Shown: positions 34,450-43,275 of the stretch, one piece after another
Numbering within the stretch: the stretch's first letter is position 1
Layout: every line of letters begins with the position of its first letter
DNA from: Pyrinomonadaceae bacterium
Lineage (GTDB): Bacteria; Acidobacteriota; Blastocatellia; Pyrinomonadales; Pyrinomonadaceae
Direction of reading: 5' to 3'
NCBI GenBank assembly: GCA_021228405.1
Contig: JAJQRF010000002.1
Span: forward strand, 868,001 to 932,000
Length of the DNA: 64,000 bases
Position numbers and translations under genes: made by a program
Notes under the pieces: generated by a model
What the model was told of the DNA's origin: nothing
Database searches by the model: none
The model's input: the letters and a program-made list of their open reading frames with translations, nothing else

Positions 34450-34971
34450 ATGAATTTACAATTACGGAAAGCAAATCTCGAAGACGCGGAGATTTTGGCA
34501 AAGATTGGTTGGCAATCGTTTGATGAAGCTTTTTCCGATCATCCCGAAAATCATCCCGACGATATGAAAATCTATATGGATGAAGCGTTTTCGGTCGAAA
34601 CCATTTCCGACGATTTGCGCGACGAAAAGACGCTTTACCTGATCGCCGAAGCCGACGGCGAAGCGGCGGGTTACGTGAAAATGAAATTTGACGTGCGCGA
34701 AACCTGTGTTTCAGGCGAAAAAACGCTTGAACTTTGCCGTCTTTACGCGCTCGACAAATTTATCGGCAAAGGCATCGGCAAATCGCTGATGCTCGAATTT
34801 TTCAAAATTGCCGAAGAAACGAAACGCGACACGGTGTGGCTCGGCGTTTGGGAATATAACTACCGCGCACAGGAATTTTACAGGAAATTCGGTTTTGAAA
34901 AATGCGGCGAACACGTTTTCCAACTCGGCTCAGACCCGCAGACGGATTGGGTTTTGCAGAAGAAGATTTAG
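34450..34971 (+). CDS. GNAT family N-acetyltransferase
   Basis: 173 residues. N-terminal LRKANLEDAEILAKI, then the core with LCRLYALDKFIGKGIGKSLM, where KFIGKGIGKSL is the acetyl-CoA-binding motif A, and VWEYNYRAQEFYRKFGFEKCGE as motif B. It resembles the PaiA-like small-molecule acetyltransferases. It is next to argD, and a contribution to N-acetylglutamate supply cannot be excluded, but ArgA-type features are absent. Confidence 0.88.
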   Translation: MNLQLRKANLEDAEILAKIGWQSFDEAFSDHPENHPDDMKIYMDEAFSVETISDDLRDEKTLYLIAEADGEAAGYVKMKFDVRETCVSGEKTLELCRLYALDKFIGKGIGKSLMLEFFKIAEETKRDTVWLGVWEYNYRAQEFYRKFGFEKCGEHVFQLGSDPQTDWVLQKKI

Positions 34972-35059
34972 CCCACGAAATACACGAAAAAAACGAAAAA
35001 AAGAAGAAAATTAAAAAAATTCTTGTCCTTATTTCGTATTTTTCGTGTGTTTCGTGGGC
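34971..35059. repeat. Palindrome D8, arms shared with D12
   Basis: GCCCACGAAATACACGAAAA (left) pairs with TTTTCGTGTGTTTCGTGGGC (right, ends 35059). The left arm is the same as that of the palindrome at 59001-59108, 24 kb away. Confidence 0.85.
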
Positions 35060-35068
35060 AGAAAAATT

Positions 35069-36229
35069 ATGAATTTTAACGAAATAGAAAATTTGGAAGA
35101 ACAATTTCAGGTTGCGACTTATGCAAAGATGAACATTGCGGTCGAAACGGGAAAGGGTTGTTGGGTAGAAACGAGCGAAGGCGAAAAATATCTTGATCTT
35201 TACGGCGGTCACGCGGTTTGCGCGACGGGACATTCGCATCCGCACGTCGTCCGGGCAATTCGGGAGCAAGCCGAAAAAGTTTTGTTTTACTCAAATCTCG
35301 TCTATTCGGAAATTCGTGCGAAGGCGGCGAAGAAATTAGTCGGGATCGCGCCTGAATCGATCACGAAAGCGTTTTTCTGCAATTCGGGCACGGAAGCCAA
35401 CGAAAACGCGATGCGGATGGCGCGTTTTGCAACGAAGCGCGAAAAAGTCATTACGTTTTCGGGCGGTTTTCACGGGCGTTCGGCAGATTCGATTTCGGCG
35501 ACGTTTCTCGGAAATTATCGAAATCTGGGCAAACCGAACGTTCCCGGGCACGTTTGCGCCGAATTCGGAAATCTCGAATCGGTGCGCGAACTTGCCGACA
35601 GGGAAACGGCGGCGATTATGCTCGAACCGATTCAATCGATGGCTGGCGTGACCGAAGCCTCGCCCGAATTTTTTCGCGGCTTGAGAGAAATCTGCAACGA
35701 ACACAACATCGTTTTAATTTTCGACGAAGTACAGACGGGAATCGGGCGGACGGGAAATTGGTTTTTTTCGGGTTCGGAACTGGCGGGATATATTGAAGCC
35801 GACATTATCACGCTCGCGAAATCTTTGGGAAGCGGCGTTCCGGTCGGTGCGTGTCTGGTCAATGATTGCGTGGCGGAAGTCATAAAAATCAACGATCTCG
35901 GAACGACCTTCGGCGGAGGAATGCTGGCGATGGCGGCGGTCGGCGCAACGCTCGAAGCGATTGAAGCCGACAAGATGCGCGAGAATATTACGGAGATCGA
36001 AACTTATTTGCGCGAAAGATTGAAGGAAATCGAAGAAGTCGTCGAAGTTCACGGAAAAGGCGGTTTGCTCGGGATCGAATTTTCCGAAAACTGCAAGCCG
36101 ATTCATCAAAAACTGCTCGAAAACAAGATAATTACGGGAACTTCGAGCAATCCGAAAGTTTTAAGGCTTTTGCCGCCGCTCTGCGTGAAAAAAGAGGAGA
36201 TCGATCTTCTGATCGCGGCTTTGATCTGA
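35069..36229 (+). CDS. argD: Acetylornithine/N-acyl-ornithine aminotransferase
   Basis: PLP enzyme converting N-acetylglutamate semialdehyde to N-acetylornithine. 386 residues from the ATG at 35069; the eight upstream codons belong to palindrome D8. Class III aminotransferase landmarks: YLDLYGGHAVCATGHSHPHV, FCNSGTEANENAMRMAR, GFHGRS, the IFDEVQTGIGRTG segment and the PLP Lys in ITLAKSLGSG near residue 251. Length and signatures fit ArgD; related ornithine or 4-aminobutyrate aminotransferases are less likely given argG and argC nearby. Confidence 0.9.
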   Translation: MNFNEIENLEEQFQVATYAKMNIAVETGKGCWVETSEGEKYLDLYGGHAVCATGHSHPHVVRAIREQAEKVLFYSNLVYSEIRAKAAKKLVGIAPESITKAFFCNSGTEANENAMRMARFATKREKVITFSGGFHGRSADSISATFLGNYRNLGKPNVPGHVCAEFGNLESVRELADRETAAIMLEPIQSMAGVTEASPEFFRGLREICNEHNIVLIFDEVQTGIGRTGNWFFSGSELAGYIEADIITLAKSLGSGVPVGACLVNDCVAEVIKINDLGTTFGGGMLAMAAVGATLEAIEADKMRENITEIETYLRERLKEIEEVVEVHGKGGLLGIEFSENCKPIHQKLLENKIITGTSSNPKVLRLLPPLCVKKEEIDLLIAALI

Positions 36230-36234
36230 AATAG

Positions 36235-36268
36235 AAAAAAGCGGTCGGTGTCAATCAACCGCTTTTTT
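36235..36268 (+). terminator. Terminator of argD
   Basis: Stem AAAAAAGCGGT / ACCGCTTTTTT with loop CGGTGTCAATCA, 6 bp after the stop codon. Also faces the carbonic anhydrase gene and can act both ways. Confidence 0.85.
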
Positions 36269-36301
36269 CGATGTGAGTATTAAAGAGCGTGTGAGAAAAA
36301 T

Positions 36302-37018
36302 TTAGGTTGCTGAAGCCGCCGAAGTTGTTTGATTTTCAACTTTATCTGCCTTTACATCCAGATAAAAATGTCTGATCTCGCCATACATCAGGGTTTCTTC
36401 AAGGAAATCTACGGTTCCTGTTTCGACATCATAGATCGCACCGATCAAAGCTATCTCTTCTTTTTCGATCATTTCACGCAATACAATGCTTTGTTCGACA
36501 ATCGTTTCGATGCTTCTTTTCACCTGAATCTCCGTTACGTTTGCCACAAAGTCCGCGTTTGCGGAAGTCCGGTTTTCTTTGGTCCGGCGTTCAAAATAAA
36601 CGGACGGCTGAATTTTGTTCAGCAAGGTCGAAAGGTTTCCCAGTTGAACCTGATCGCACGCGCCTTTGATCGCGCCGCATTTGCTGTGACCAAGCACCAC
36701 GACCAGCTTTGAGCCCGCAACTTTACAGGCAAATTCCATACTGCCGAGAATGTCTGTATTGACGATATTTCCGGCAATACGAATGCTGAAAATATCGCCC
36801 AACCCCTGATCGAAAATGAGTTCGGCAGAGGTGCGGCTGTCGATACAGCTTAGAATCGTGGCAAACGGATATTGTCCGTCGCGCGTTTCATTGACCTGTT
36901 GGAGCAGGTTACGATTTGCCTTCAGATTTGTAAGAAAACGGTAATTTCCTTCACGTAGAAATTGTAAAGCCTCAAGCGGCGTAGTTGTTTGCTGTGTTTC
37001 TTTTGTATGTGTTCTCAT
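36302..37018 (-). CDS. Beta-carbonic anhydrase
   Basis: Interconverts CO2 and bicarbonate. 238 residues from the ATG at 37016-37018, four bases after the SulP stop codon; the longer frame would overlap the SulP gene. Zinc ligands are visible as CIDSR (Cys58, with Asp60/Arg62) and GHSKCG (His111, Cys114). A GxSxEFA-like block (GSMEFACKVAGSKLVVVLG) precedes the His. Cytoplasmic. It follows the SulP transporter, forming a bicarbonate uptake and hydration pair. Confidence 0.93.
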   Translation of the reverse strand: MRTHTKETQQTTTPLEALQFLREGNYRFLTNLKANRNLLQQVNETRDGQYPFATILSCIDSRTSAELIFDQGLGDIFSIRIAGNIVNTDILGSMEFACKVAGSKLVVVLGHSKCGAIKGACDQVQLGNLSTLLNKIQPSVYFERRTKENRTSANADFVANVTEIQVKRSIETIVEQSIVLREMIEKEEIALIGAIYDVETGTVDFLEETLMYGEIRHFYLDVKADKVENQTTSAASAT

Positions 37019-37022
37019 AATT

Positions 37023-38717
37023 TTATGCCTCTGCCGGTTTTGTTTTTTCAACTAATTTTCCGATCAATTCACGATGTCTGCGGCGCGGAACGGTGTTGAC
37101 GACCATTGCCGATTCCGGTTCCGTGCCTTCTGAATAGACGAACTGACGGCTCAAAGTGTTGTCAATTTTATACTCGGGTTTAAATCCGACACACTCAACC
37201 CGAATGCCGCGTTCGACGGCTTTTATTTCCCTGAATTCCTTGAGCAGGTCAAGCACGTCGTGATCGATATAAAGCGTTTCCGAAGCGTCGATGATGACAT
37301 AACTTTCAGACGGAAGATTTTCCAGCGTCAATTTGATCGCCGCTTTATTCAAAAATGAAACTTCCTGCGCCAGATTGATATGAATTATCTCACCCGTATG
37401 ATGTTCATTGTGCTGGAAAAAATACGGACTTTTCAAGTTTTCGCGCAAAATAAAGAAAATACTGATAATCATTCCGAGCGCAACGCCGAGCAGCAGATCG
37501 GTAAAAACGATCGCTGCGACCGTCACGACAAACGGGAAAAATTGATAAAATCCTGCCGCATACCATTTTTTGAAAAGAGCCGGTTTAGCCAGCTTGTAGC
37601 CTGTCAGAAGCAGAATTGCCGCCAGCACCGCAAGCGGGATTTTATTCAGTAAAAACGGGATCGACCCGGCGCAGACCAGTAAAAGCGTCCCGTGAAAGAT
37701 GGTGGAAATTTTGGTTTTCCCGCCCGAATTGACGTTTGCCGACGAACGCACGATAACCGAAGTGATCGGAAGTCCGCCGATCAATCCGCTGATGATGTTT
37801 CCGACACCTTGCGCCTTCAACTCACGATTTGTCGGCGAATAGCGTTTCAAGGGATCGAGCCTGTCAACCGCTTCAAGACACAAAAGAGTTTCGATCGAAG
37901 CGACAATGGCAATCGTCATCCCATGAACCCAAACGCGGCTGTCCGTAAATCCGTTCAGGTTCGGCAAGGCAAACTGGGCAAAGAAATCGCTGAAACTTGC
38001 CGGAACCGGCAGACTGACCAGATGCTCTTTAGTGATCGCAAGCGGCGAATTTGTGACAACGAAAAGTTCGTTGAGAAGAACGCCGACCACGACCGCCACC
38101 AACGGACCGGGCAAAACCTTTATCTTTTTCAAGAAATCGACCTTTTCCCAGACGAGCATCAAACCGATCGAAATTACCGCTATGACAACTGCGCCGGGCG
38201 TAATGAAATTAACGGCATCCGCCAAAAACGAAAACGTGTTTCCGCCGTCGATTCCGGCAAAACTTTCGCTTCCTTCATAATCCCTGTCGTATCCGACCGC
38301 ATGCGGAAGTTGTTTCAGGATAATGATTAAACCGATCCCGGCGAGCATTCCCTCGATCACGTTTGAAGGGAAATAGTTGGCAATACTGCCCGCTTTCAGA
38401 AAGCCCAACGTAAGCTGGATGACCCCGGCGATGATTACCGCACATAGGAAAATATCAAATGCGCCGAGATCGGTGATCGCCGCCAGCACGATTGCCGCCA
38501 ATCCTGCCGCCGGACCAGAAACGCTGAGTTGCGATTTACTTAAAACACCGACGACCAACCCGCCGATTATCCCTGCAACAATGCCCGAAAAAAGCGGTGC
38601 GCCCGAAGCCAGGGCAATGCCCAAACATAACGGGACCGCCACGAAAAAGACGACTAACCCTGCCGCGAGGTCGCCGCCGAAATTGAAAAATAACTTATTG
38701 CTTTTTAATGAACTCAT
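37023..38717 (-). CDS. SulP-family anion transporter with STAS domain
   Basis: 564 residues. About 11-12 membrane segments fill residues 10-420, including the family block VSGPAAGLAAIVLAAI and IKxIPxAVLAAIL-like NKIPLAVLAAILLLTGY. Residues ~445-540 form a STAS domain (YVIIDASETLYIDHDVLDLL). Members carry sulfate, bicarbonate or other anions; the adjacent beta-carbonic anhydrase favours bicarbonate (BicA-like), which is inference. Upstream lies a perfect palindrome at 38833. Confidence 0.9.
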   Translation of the reverse strand: MSSLKSNKLFFNFGGDLAAGLVVFFVAVPLCLGIALASGAPLFSGIVAGIIGGLVVGVLSKSQLSVSGPAAGLAAIVLAAITDLGAFDIFLCAVIIAGVIQLTLGFLKAGSIANYFPSNVIEGMLAGIGLIIILKQLPHAVGYDRDYEGSESFAGIDGGNTFSFLADAVNFITPGAVVIAVISIGLMLVWEKVDFLKKIKVLPGPLVAVVVGVLLNELFVVTNSPLAITKEHLVSLPVPASFSDFFAQFALPNLNGFTDSRVWVHGMTIAIVASIETLLCLEAVDRLDPLKRYSPTNRELKAQGVGNIISGLIGGLPITSVIVRSSANVNSGGKTKISTIFHGTLLLVCAGSIPFLLNKIPLAVLAAILLLTGYKLAKPALFKKWYAAGFYQFFPFVVTVAAIVFTDLLLGVALGMIISIFFILRENLKSPYFFQHNEHHTGEIIHINLAQEVSFLNKAAIKLTLENLPSESYVIIDASETLYIDHDVLDLLKEFREIKAVERGIRVECVGFKPEYKIDNTLSRQFVYSEGTEPESAMVVNTVPRRRHRELIGKLVEKTKPAEA

Positions 38718-38832
38718 CTTTGTAAAATTGCTTCAAAACCTCTTTGTAAAGCCTCGAAAAAGGCTTGTGAATAATTGAACAAAAATAAGATTAACGGATT
38801 TTTTTGCCGATTAAACGCGTAACTTCACCCGA

Positions 38833-38860
38833 ATTTTATAGGTGATTTCACCTATAAAAT
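38833..38860. promoter_or_regulatory. Perfect 28-bp palindrome upstream of the SulP gene
   Basis: ATTTTATAGGTGA (38833-38845), centre TT, TCACCTATAAAAT (38848-38860). No T run follows in either direction, so an operator is more likely than a terminator. It lies 116 bp upstream of the SulP start and 67 bp after the response-regulator stop. Confidence 0.55.
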
Positions 38861-38927
38861 GAATTTCCCGGGTTCGTATAAATAGAGTAAAGCGCAATTT
38901 TGAAAGTGATTTACGGTAAAAACAGAG

Positions 38928-39569
38928 TTATTTTTCCGTTCGATTGAGGATATGGCGGGCGATTTCGACGCGATTGCTCCAAGCTTTTTTTGAGAGCATA
39001 TTGCTGATATGACCTTCGACGGTGCGGACACTGATATTTAACTCCGAAGCTATTTCTTTATTGGTCATCCCGTCGGCGACAAGGCGTGCCACGCGCGTTT
39101 CGGCTTCGGTAAAATCTTCGTCGGCAAAATTCGTTTCATTTTCAAAATCTTCGCCGTTCACGGTTTTTACCATCCGCGCCAATTCCGCGCTCATTCGTTC
39201 AAAGCGGTTCAGGATATTGGCGATCACGACCAGCAATTCTTCGGGGTCGAAAGGTTTGGTCAGATACGCATCAACGCCGCTCCGCAAACTTTGCAGACGA
39301 TCTTTGCGTTCGTCCTTTGCGGTCAGAAAAACGATCGGGATCATCTCCGTTCGCGCATTCTGGCGCAAGGTTTTTGCAAGCTGAAAACCGTCCATTCCGG
39401 GCATCCTGATGTCGCTAACGATCAGATCGGGCACGGTTCTGCTCAAACTGATGATCGCTTCCGCGCCGTTGTTTGCCGTTATCACGTCATAATCTTCGCC
39501 GCGCAGTGTCACTGCTACGGCTTTCAGCAGTTTTGCTTCGTCATCCACTACTAAAATTCTTTTTCCCAT
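38928..39569 (-). CDS. Response regulator, receiver + LuxR-type HTH
   Basis: 213 residues. Receiver domain 1-120 with the acidic pair Asp9/Asp10, phospho-acceptor Asp53 in IVSDIRMPG, Thr83 and Lys105. C-terminal LuxR/NarL HTH about 150-205 (TEAETRVARLVADGMTNKEI ... SVRTVEGHISNMLSK). Overlaps the histidine kinase gene by 29 bp, so the two form a coupled pair. Targets unknown; the palindrome upstream of sulP is one candidate. Confidence 0.93.
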   Translation of the reverse strand: MGKRILVVDDEAKLLKAVAVTLRGEDYDVITANNGAEAIISLSRTVPDLIVSDIRMPGMDGFQLAKTLRQNARTEMIPIVFLTAKDERKDRLQSLRSGVDAYLTKPFDPEELLVVIANILNRFERMSAELARMVKTVNGEDFENETNFADEDFTEAETRVARLVADGMTNKEIASELNISVRTVEGHISNMLSKKAWSNRVEIARHILNRTEK

Positions 39570-40707
39570 GTTCGTTCGCTTCCCAGATATAAAGTTTTAT
39601 TGTAAATTTGCTTCCCTTGCCGACCGTGCTTTCGACCGAAATTTTTCCGTTCATTCCTTCGATCAGAATTTTCGCCAGATGCAGACCGAGCCCGATGCCC
39701 TTTACTTCCTGTTCGTCGGCAAAAGTGTAAATACCGTCGGCTTTTAATAAATGCCCGCGATAGAAACTCTCGAAAATATGCGGTAAATCCTGCGGATGAA
39801 TGCCGCGTCCGTCATCTTTTATGCCGATCGAAATTTTGCCGTCGCCGGTTGTTTCGGCTGAAATTTTGATCGAACCGCCGTTCGGCGTATATTTTATCGA
39901 ATTTTCGACCATCGTGCAGACGGCACGGCGCAGAGAGCTTGGGTCGGCGGCGGCAAACGGCAGATCGTCCTCAATAGCGACCGAAACATTGTGCCGGTGC
40001 GCGGCGGCTTCGATATGTTCTATCTTGACGCATTCATTCAAAACCTTGCGAATATCGGTTTTTTTGACATCTATCTGCACGCCGCCCGCGCGAATCCGCG
40101 AAAGATCGAGCAGATTGTGAACCAGATCGATCTGCCGTTCACATTCCGACGCAATATCGCCCAGATATTCCTCGCGCTCTGCCTCCGACGTATTTTTGTG
40201 CCGCAGATAATGCGTCAATGTTTTTATTGTTGTCAAAGGCGTGCGCAGTTCGTGCGAAACCGCCGCCAGAAATTCGTCCTTTACGTTGTTTGCGTGTTCG
40301 GCTTCGAGCCGCGCCTTTTTTTCGCTTTCTAAAATCTCTTCGCGTTCTTTTTCCGCACGTCTTTGTCCTGCACTTAAAGTTCCGATAATTGCCGAGGCGA
40401 AAATGTCGAGAACGATCTGCGAAATTTCTTCGCGCTGAACGTCGAACGAGGAAAAATCACGCGGCAAAAGAAAAAATATATTTGCTCCAGCCGATAAAAA
40501 GGTCGCAAAAAATCCGGCGAAAAGCCCGCCGCGCCACGCGCTGATCATAACCGCGATCAAAAAAAGCGGTGAAACGACGGGCGCAAAGAAAGGCGATAAT
40601 AACAGCGAAACGATAAAAGCCGTTGCGACCGTCAGACAGGCGATAAAAAATTGATTGGAAACAATATCGTAAGATTTCACTGTAAATTTAGCTTTAGTCC
40701 GTTTCAA
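39541..40707 (-). CDS. Membrane sensor histidine kinase
   Basis: 388 residues, apparently starting with TTG at 40707 behind a GGA ribosome site (a GTG at 40680 is the alternative). Residues 20-115 contain three to four closely packed hydrophobic helices resembling the DUF4118/KdpD membrane module, without a large extracytoplasmic loop. A coiled coil follows, then the H box FLAAVSHELRTPL with phospho-His152, the N box MVENSIKYTPNGG, G1 DDGRGI, and a G2 KGIGLGLHLAK. The signal is probably sensed within the membrane. Upstream partner of the response regulator. Confidence 0.9.
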   Translation of the reverse strand: MKRTKAKFTVKSYDIVSNQFFIACLTVATAFIVSLLLSPFFAPVVSPLFLIAVMISAWRGGLFAGFFATFLSAGANIFFLLPRDFSSFDVQREEISQIVLDIFASAIIGTLSAGQRRAEKEREEILESEKKARLEAEHANNVKDEFLAAVSHELRTPLTTIKTLTHYLRHKNTSEAEREEYLGDIASECERQIDLVHNLLDLSRIRAGGVQIDVKKTDIRKVLNECVKIEHIEAAAHRHNVSVAIEDDLPFAAADPSSLRRAVCTMVENSIKYTPNGGSIKISAETTGDGKISIGIKDDGRGIHPQDLPHIFESFYRGHLLKADGIYTFADEQEVKGIGLGLHLAKILIEGMNGKISVESTVGKGSKFTIKLYIWEANEHGKKNFSSG

Positions 40708-40731
40708 TTTTCCAACGCCGCCCGTATTTAA

Positions 40732-43200
40732 TCAAACTTTCGCCGCCCGGATAATATCTGCAAAAACTCCGGCGGCGGTCACATCCGCGCCCGCGCCCGC
40801 GCCCTTGACGACCAGAGGCAGATCGGCGTAACGATTAGTGTAAAATAAAACGGCGTTGTCCTTGCCCGAAAGGTTCGCAAAATTATGCGCGGCATCGATG
40901 CTCTGCAAACCGACCGAGGCTTTGCCATTGTCAAAACTCGCGATATATTTCAGCGAAAGTCCTTTCGATCTTGCTTCTGCGAGCAGTCCGCGAAAATAAT
41001 CTTCGTGCTTTTCCATTTCGGCGTAAAAATCTTCGACGCTTCCTTTCAGACAGGATTCGGGCAGAAATCCCTTGTTTTCGATGTCTGCCATTTCGAGTTT
41101 GTGACCTGCTTCACGCGCTAAGATCAGGATTTTTCGTGCCACGTCGGTTCCGCTCAGATCAAGACGCGGATCAGGTTCGGTATAGCCTTCGTCCTGCGCC
41201 TGTTTGACGACTGAAGCAAACGGGCGCGAACCGTCGTAATTATTAAAAACAAAATTCAGAGTTCCCGACAGAACAGCTTCAATACGGTTGATTTTGTCGC
41301 CGCTTCGCATCAGGTCGTTTAAAGTGTTGATGATCGGAAGTCCCGCACCGACGTTCGTTTCAAACAGAAAATTAGCCGAATATTCACGCGCCAGATTTTT
41401 CAGATTTTGATAATTTTCGTATTCGCTCGATGCGGCAACTTTGTTACAGGCAATGATCGAAACGGTTTTCTGCAAGAGTTCCGGGTAAATCTCAACCATC
41501 TCCGCGCTTGCCGTAACATCAACAAAGATCGAATTTCGCAGGTTTTTTTCGAGAATTACATCGGTTATTTCCGACGAGGACAATTCCGAGGCGGAAAGCT
41601 GATCCTGCCAGTTGTTCAGATCGATTCCTTCTTCGTTGACCGCAAATTTTTTACTGTTTGCCAACCCGACGACGCGCAGATTCAAATTCATCTGTTCGGA
41701 AATATATTCCTGCTGTTGCTCCAACTGCGCCAACAATCGTTTGCCGACCGTTCCGACTCCGACGATGTAAAGATTTATCTGCCTTTTACCATCCGAGAAA
41801 AATTCTTCGTGCAATGAATTTACCGCTTTGCCAACGTCTTTGGATTCGATGATCGCCGAAATATTTCTTTCCGAGGAACCCTGCGCAATGGCGCGCACGT
41901 TTACGCCCTGTGCGCCGAGCGCGGCAAACATTTTTCCGCTCACGCCTGTGTGATTTCTCATATTGTCGCCGACAAGAGCGAGAATCGAAAGACCGTTTTC
42001 GACCCGCAAAGGATCGATCTTTCCGCCCGCGATTTCATATTCAAATTCCTTATCGACGACTTTTTTTGCCAGCACATCGAATTTTTCCTCGATCGCCACA
42101 CAGATCGAATGTTCCGAGGAACTTTGCGTTATCAGAATGACGTTGATACTGGCACGAGAAAGCGAATCGAAAAGACGCTTTGAAAATCCGGGAATGCCGA
42201 TCATTCCTGCGCCTTCCAGACTCAAAACCGAGATTTTATCGATGCTCGTGATGCCGCGAATGATTTCGTTGTCGGCAGCCGTTTCCGCTTCGATGAGTGT
42301 TCCGTAATCGTCGGGTGCAAATGTATTTTTGACAAAGATCGGAATGTTTTTCTGCAAAACCGGCTGAATCGTCGGCGGATAAATGACCTTTGCGCCGAAA
42401 TGCGAAAGCTCCATCGCTTCGCGGTAAGTGATGCGCGGAATCCGGCGGATATTGCGCACGATGCGCGGATCGGCGGTCATCATCCCGCTCACGTCCGTCC
42501 AAATCTCCAAAACATCCGCGTCCAAAGCCGCCGCCAGAATCGCGCCCGTATAATCAGAGCCGCCGCGTCCGAGCGTGGTCGTGATGCCGTTTGAATCCGA
42601 AGCGATAAATCCGGGTAAGATTACGAGATTTCGGATTTTGGATTTTGGATTTTGGATTTGTTCGGTGAAAAATTGCTTTATCAGTTCGTTGGTTTTCGTA
42701 AAATCGACTGCCGCATAACCGAAATTTGAATCGGTGCGGATGATCTGGCGCGAATCTTTCCAGATATTCTCTACGCCGAGCAGATTAAATTTTGCCGAAA
42801 CGATTTTGGTTGAAAGAATCTCACCGAAACTCGCGACACGATCGAGCGTTCGCGCCGAAAGCTCGCGCAATAAGTAAACGCCTTCGCAGATGCTTCGGAG
42901 TTCGTTGAAACGATTTTCGATAAAATCAAAAACGCCGTCGGACGAATTTTCACCGAGCAAAGTCCGCGCCGTCGAAATATGTTTATCTTCGAGATTTCTG
43001 ATTTTCAAACGAAACGCTTCGTCGCCTTTTTCGGCGGTTTTCGCAAGGTCGATCAAGCCGTCGGTCGTTCCGTGCATCGCCGATAAAACGACCGCGCACG
43101 AATCTTCTTTGATCGAATTTCTCACGATCTCAACAACTTTTTCAATATTCCCGGCGTTTCCGACCGAAGAACCGCCAAACTTTAAAACTTTCATAGACAT
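40732..43200 (-). CDS. thrA: Bifunctional aspartokinase / homoserine dehydrogenase
   Basis: 822 residues: aspartokinase domain ~1-290 starting KVLKFGGSSV, two ACT domains ~300-460, and homoserine dehydrogenase ~470-822 starting VGVGTVGKRLL, with NKVAAS, GTLNFVF and the C-terminal GAGAGADVTAAGVFADI. Catalyses steps 1 and 3 from aspartate to homoserine. Residues ~180-190 (NPKSKIRN) are an extra stretch encoded by a TTGGATT heptamer run. Last gene of the minus-strand pair thrC-thrA, preceded by palindrome D15. Confidence 0.95.
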   Translation of the reverse strand: MSMKVLKFGGSSVGNAGNIEKVVEIVRNSIKEDSCAVVLSAMHGTTDGLIDLAKTAEKGDEAFRLKIRNLEDKHISTARTLLGENSSDGVFDFIENRFNELRSICEGVYLLRELSARTLDRVASFGEILSTKIVSAKFNLLGVENIWKDSRQIIRTDSNFGYAAVDFTKTNELIKQFFTEQIQNPKSKIRNLVILPGFIASDSNGITTTLGRGGSDYTGAILAAALDADVLEIWTDVSGMMTADPRIVRNIRRIPRITYREAMELSHFGAKVIYPPTIQPVLQKNIPIFVKNTFAPDDYGTLIEAETAADNEIIRGITSIDKISVLSLEGAGMIGIPGFSKRLFDSLSRASINVILITQSSSEHSICVAIEEKFDVLAKKVVDKEFEYEIAGGKIDPLRVENGLSILALVGDNMRNHTGVSGKMFAALGAQGVNVRAIAQGSSERNISAIIESKDVGKAVNSLHEEFFSDGKRQINLYIVGVGTVGKRLLAQLEQQQEYISEQMNLNLRVVGLANSKKFAVNEEGIDLNNWQDQLSASELSSSEITDVILEKNLRNSIFVDVTASAEMVEIYPELLQKTVSIIACNKVAASSEYENYQNLKNLAREYSANFLFETNVGAGLPIINTLNDLMRSGDKINRIEAVLSGTLNFVFNNYDGSRPFASVVKQAQDEGYTEPDPRLDLSGTDVARKILILAREAGHKLEMADIENKGFLPESCLKGSVEDFYAEMEKHEDYFRGLLAEARSKGLSLKYIASFDNGKASVGLQSIDAAHNFANLSGKDNAVLFYTNRYADLPLVVKGAGAGADVTAAGVFADIIRAAKV
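42631..42658. repeat. In-frame heptamer run inside thrA
   Basis: TCGGATT followed by three perfect TTGGATT (42638-42658). On the coding strand it reads AATCCAA and encodes QNPKSKIRN within the aspartokinase domain. Confidence 0.9.
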
Positions 43201-43201
43201 A

Positions 43202-43263
43202 GTTAATGGTTAATTGCGAATAGTTAATTGCTTGAAGTTAAGAGAAATCAATTAACCATTTAC
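43202..43263. repeat. Palindrome D15
   Basis: AATGGTTAATTG (43205-43216) is exactly mirrored by CAATTAACCATT (43249-43260); a second GTTAATTG copy lies between. It fills the thrC-thrA gap. Confidence 0.8.
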
Positions 43264-43275
43264 AATCTTCAATTT

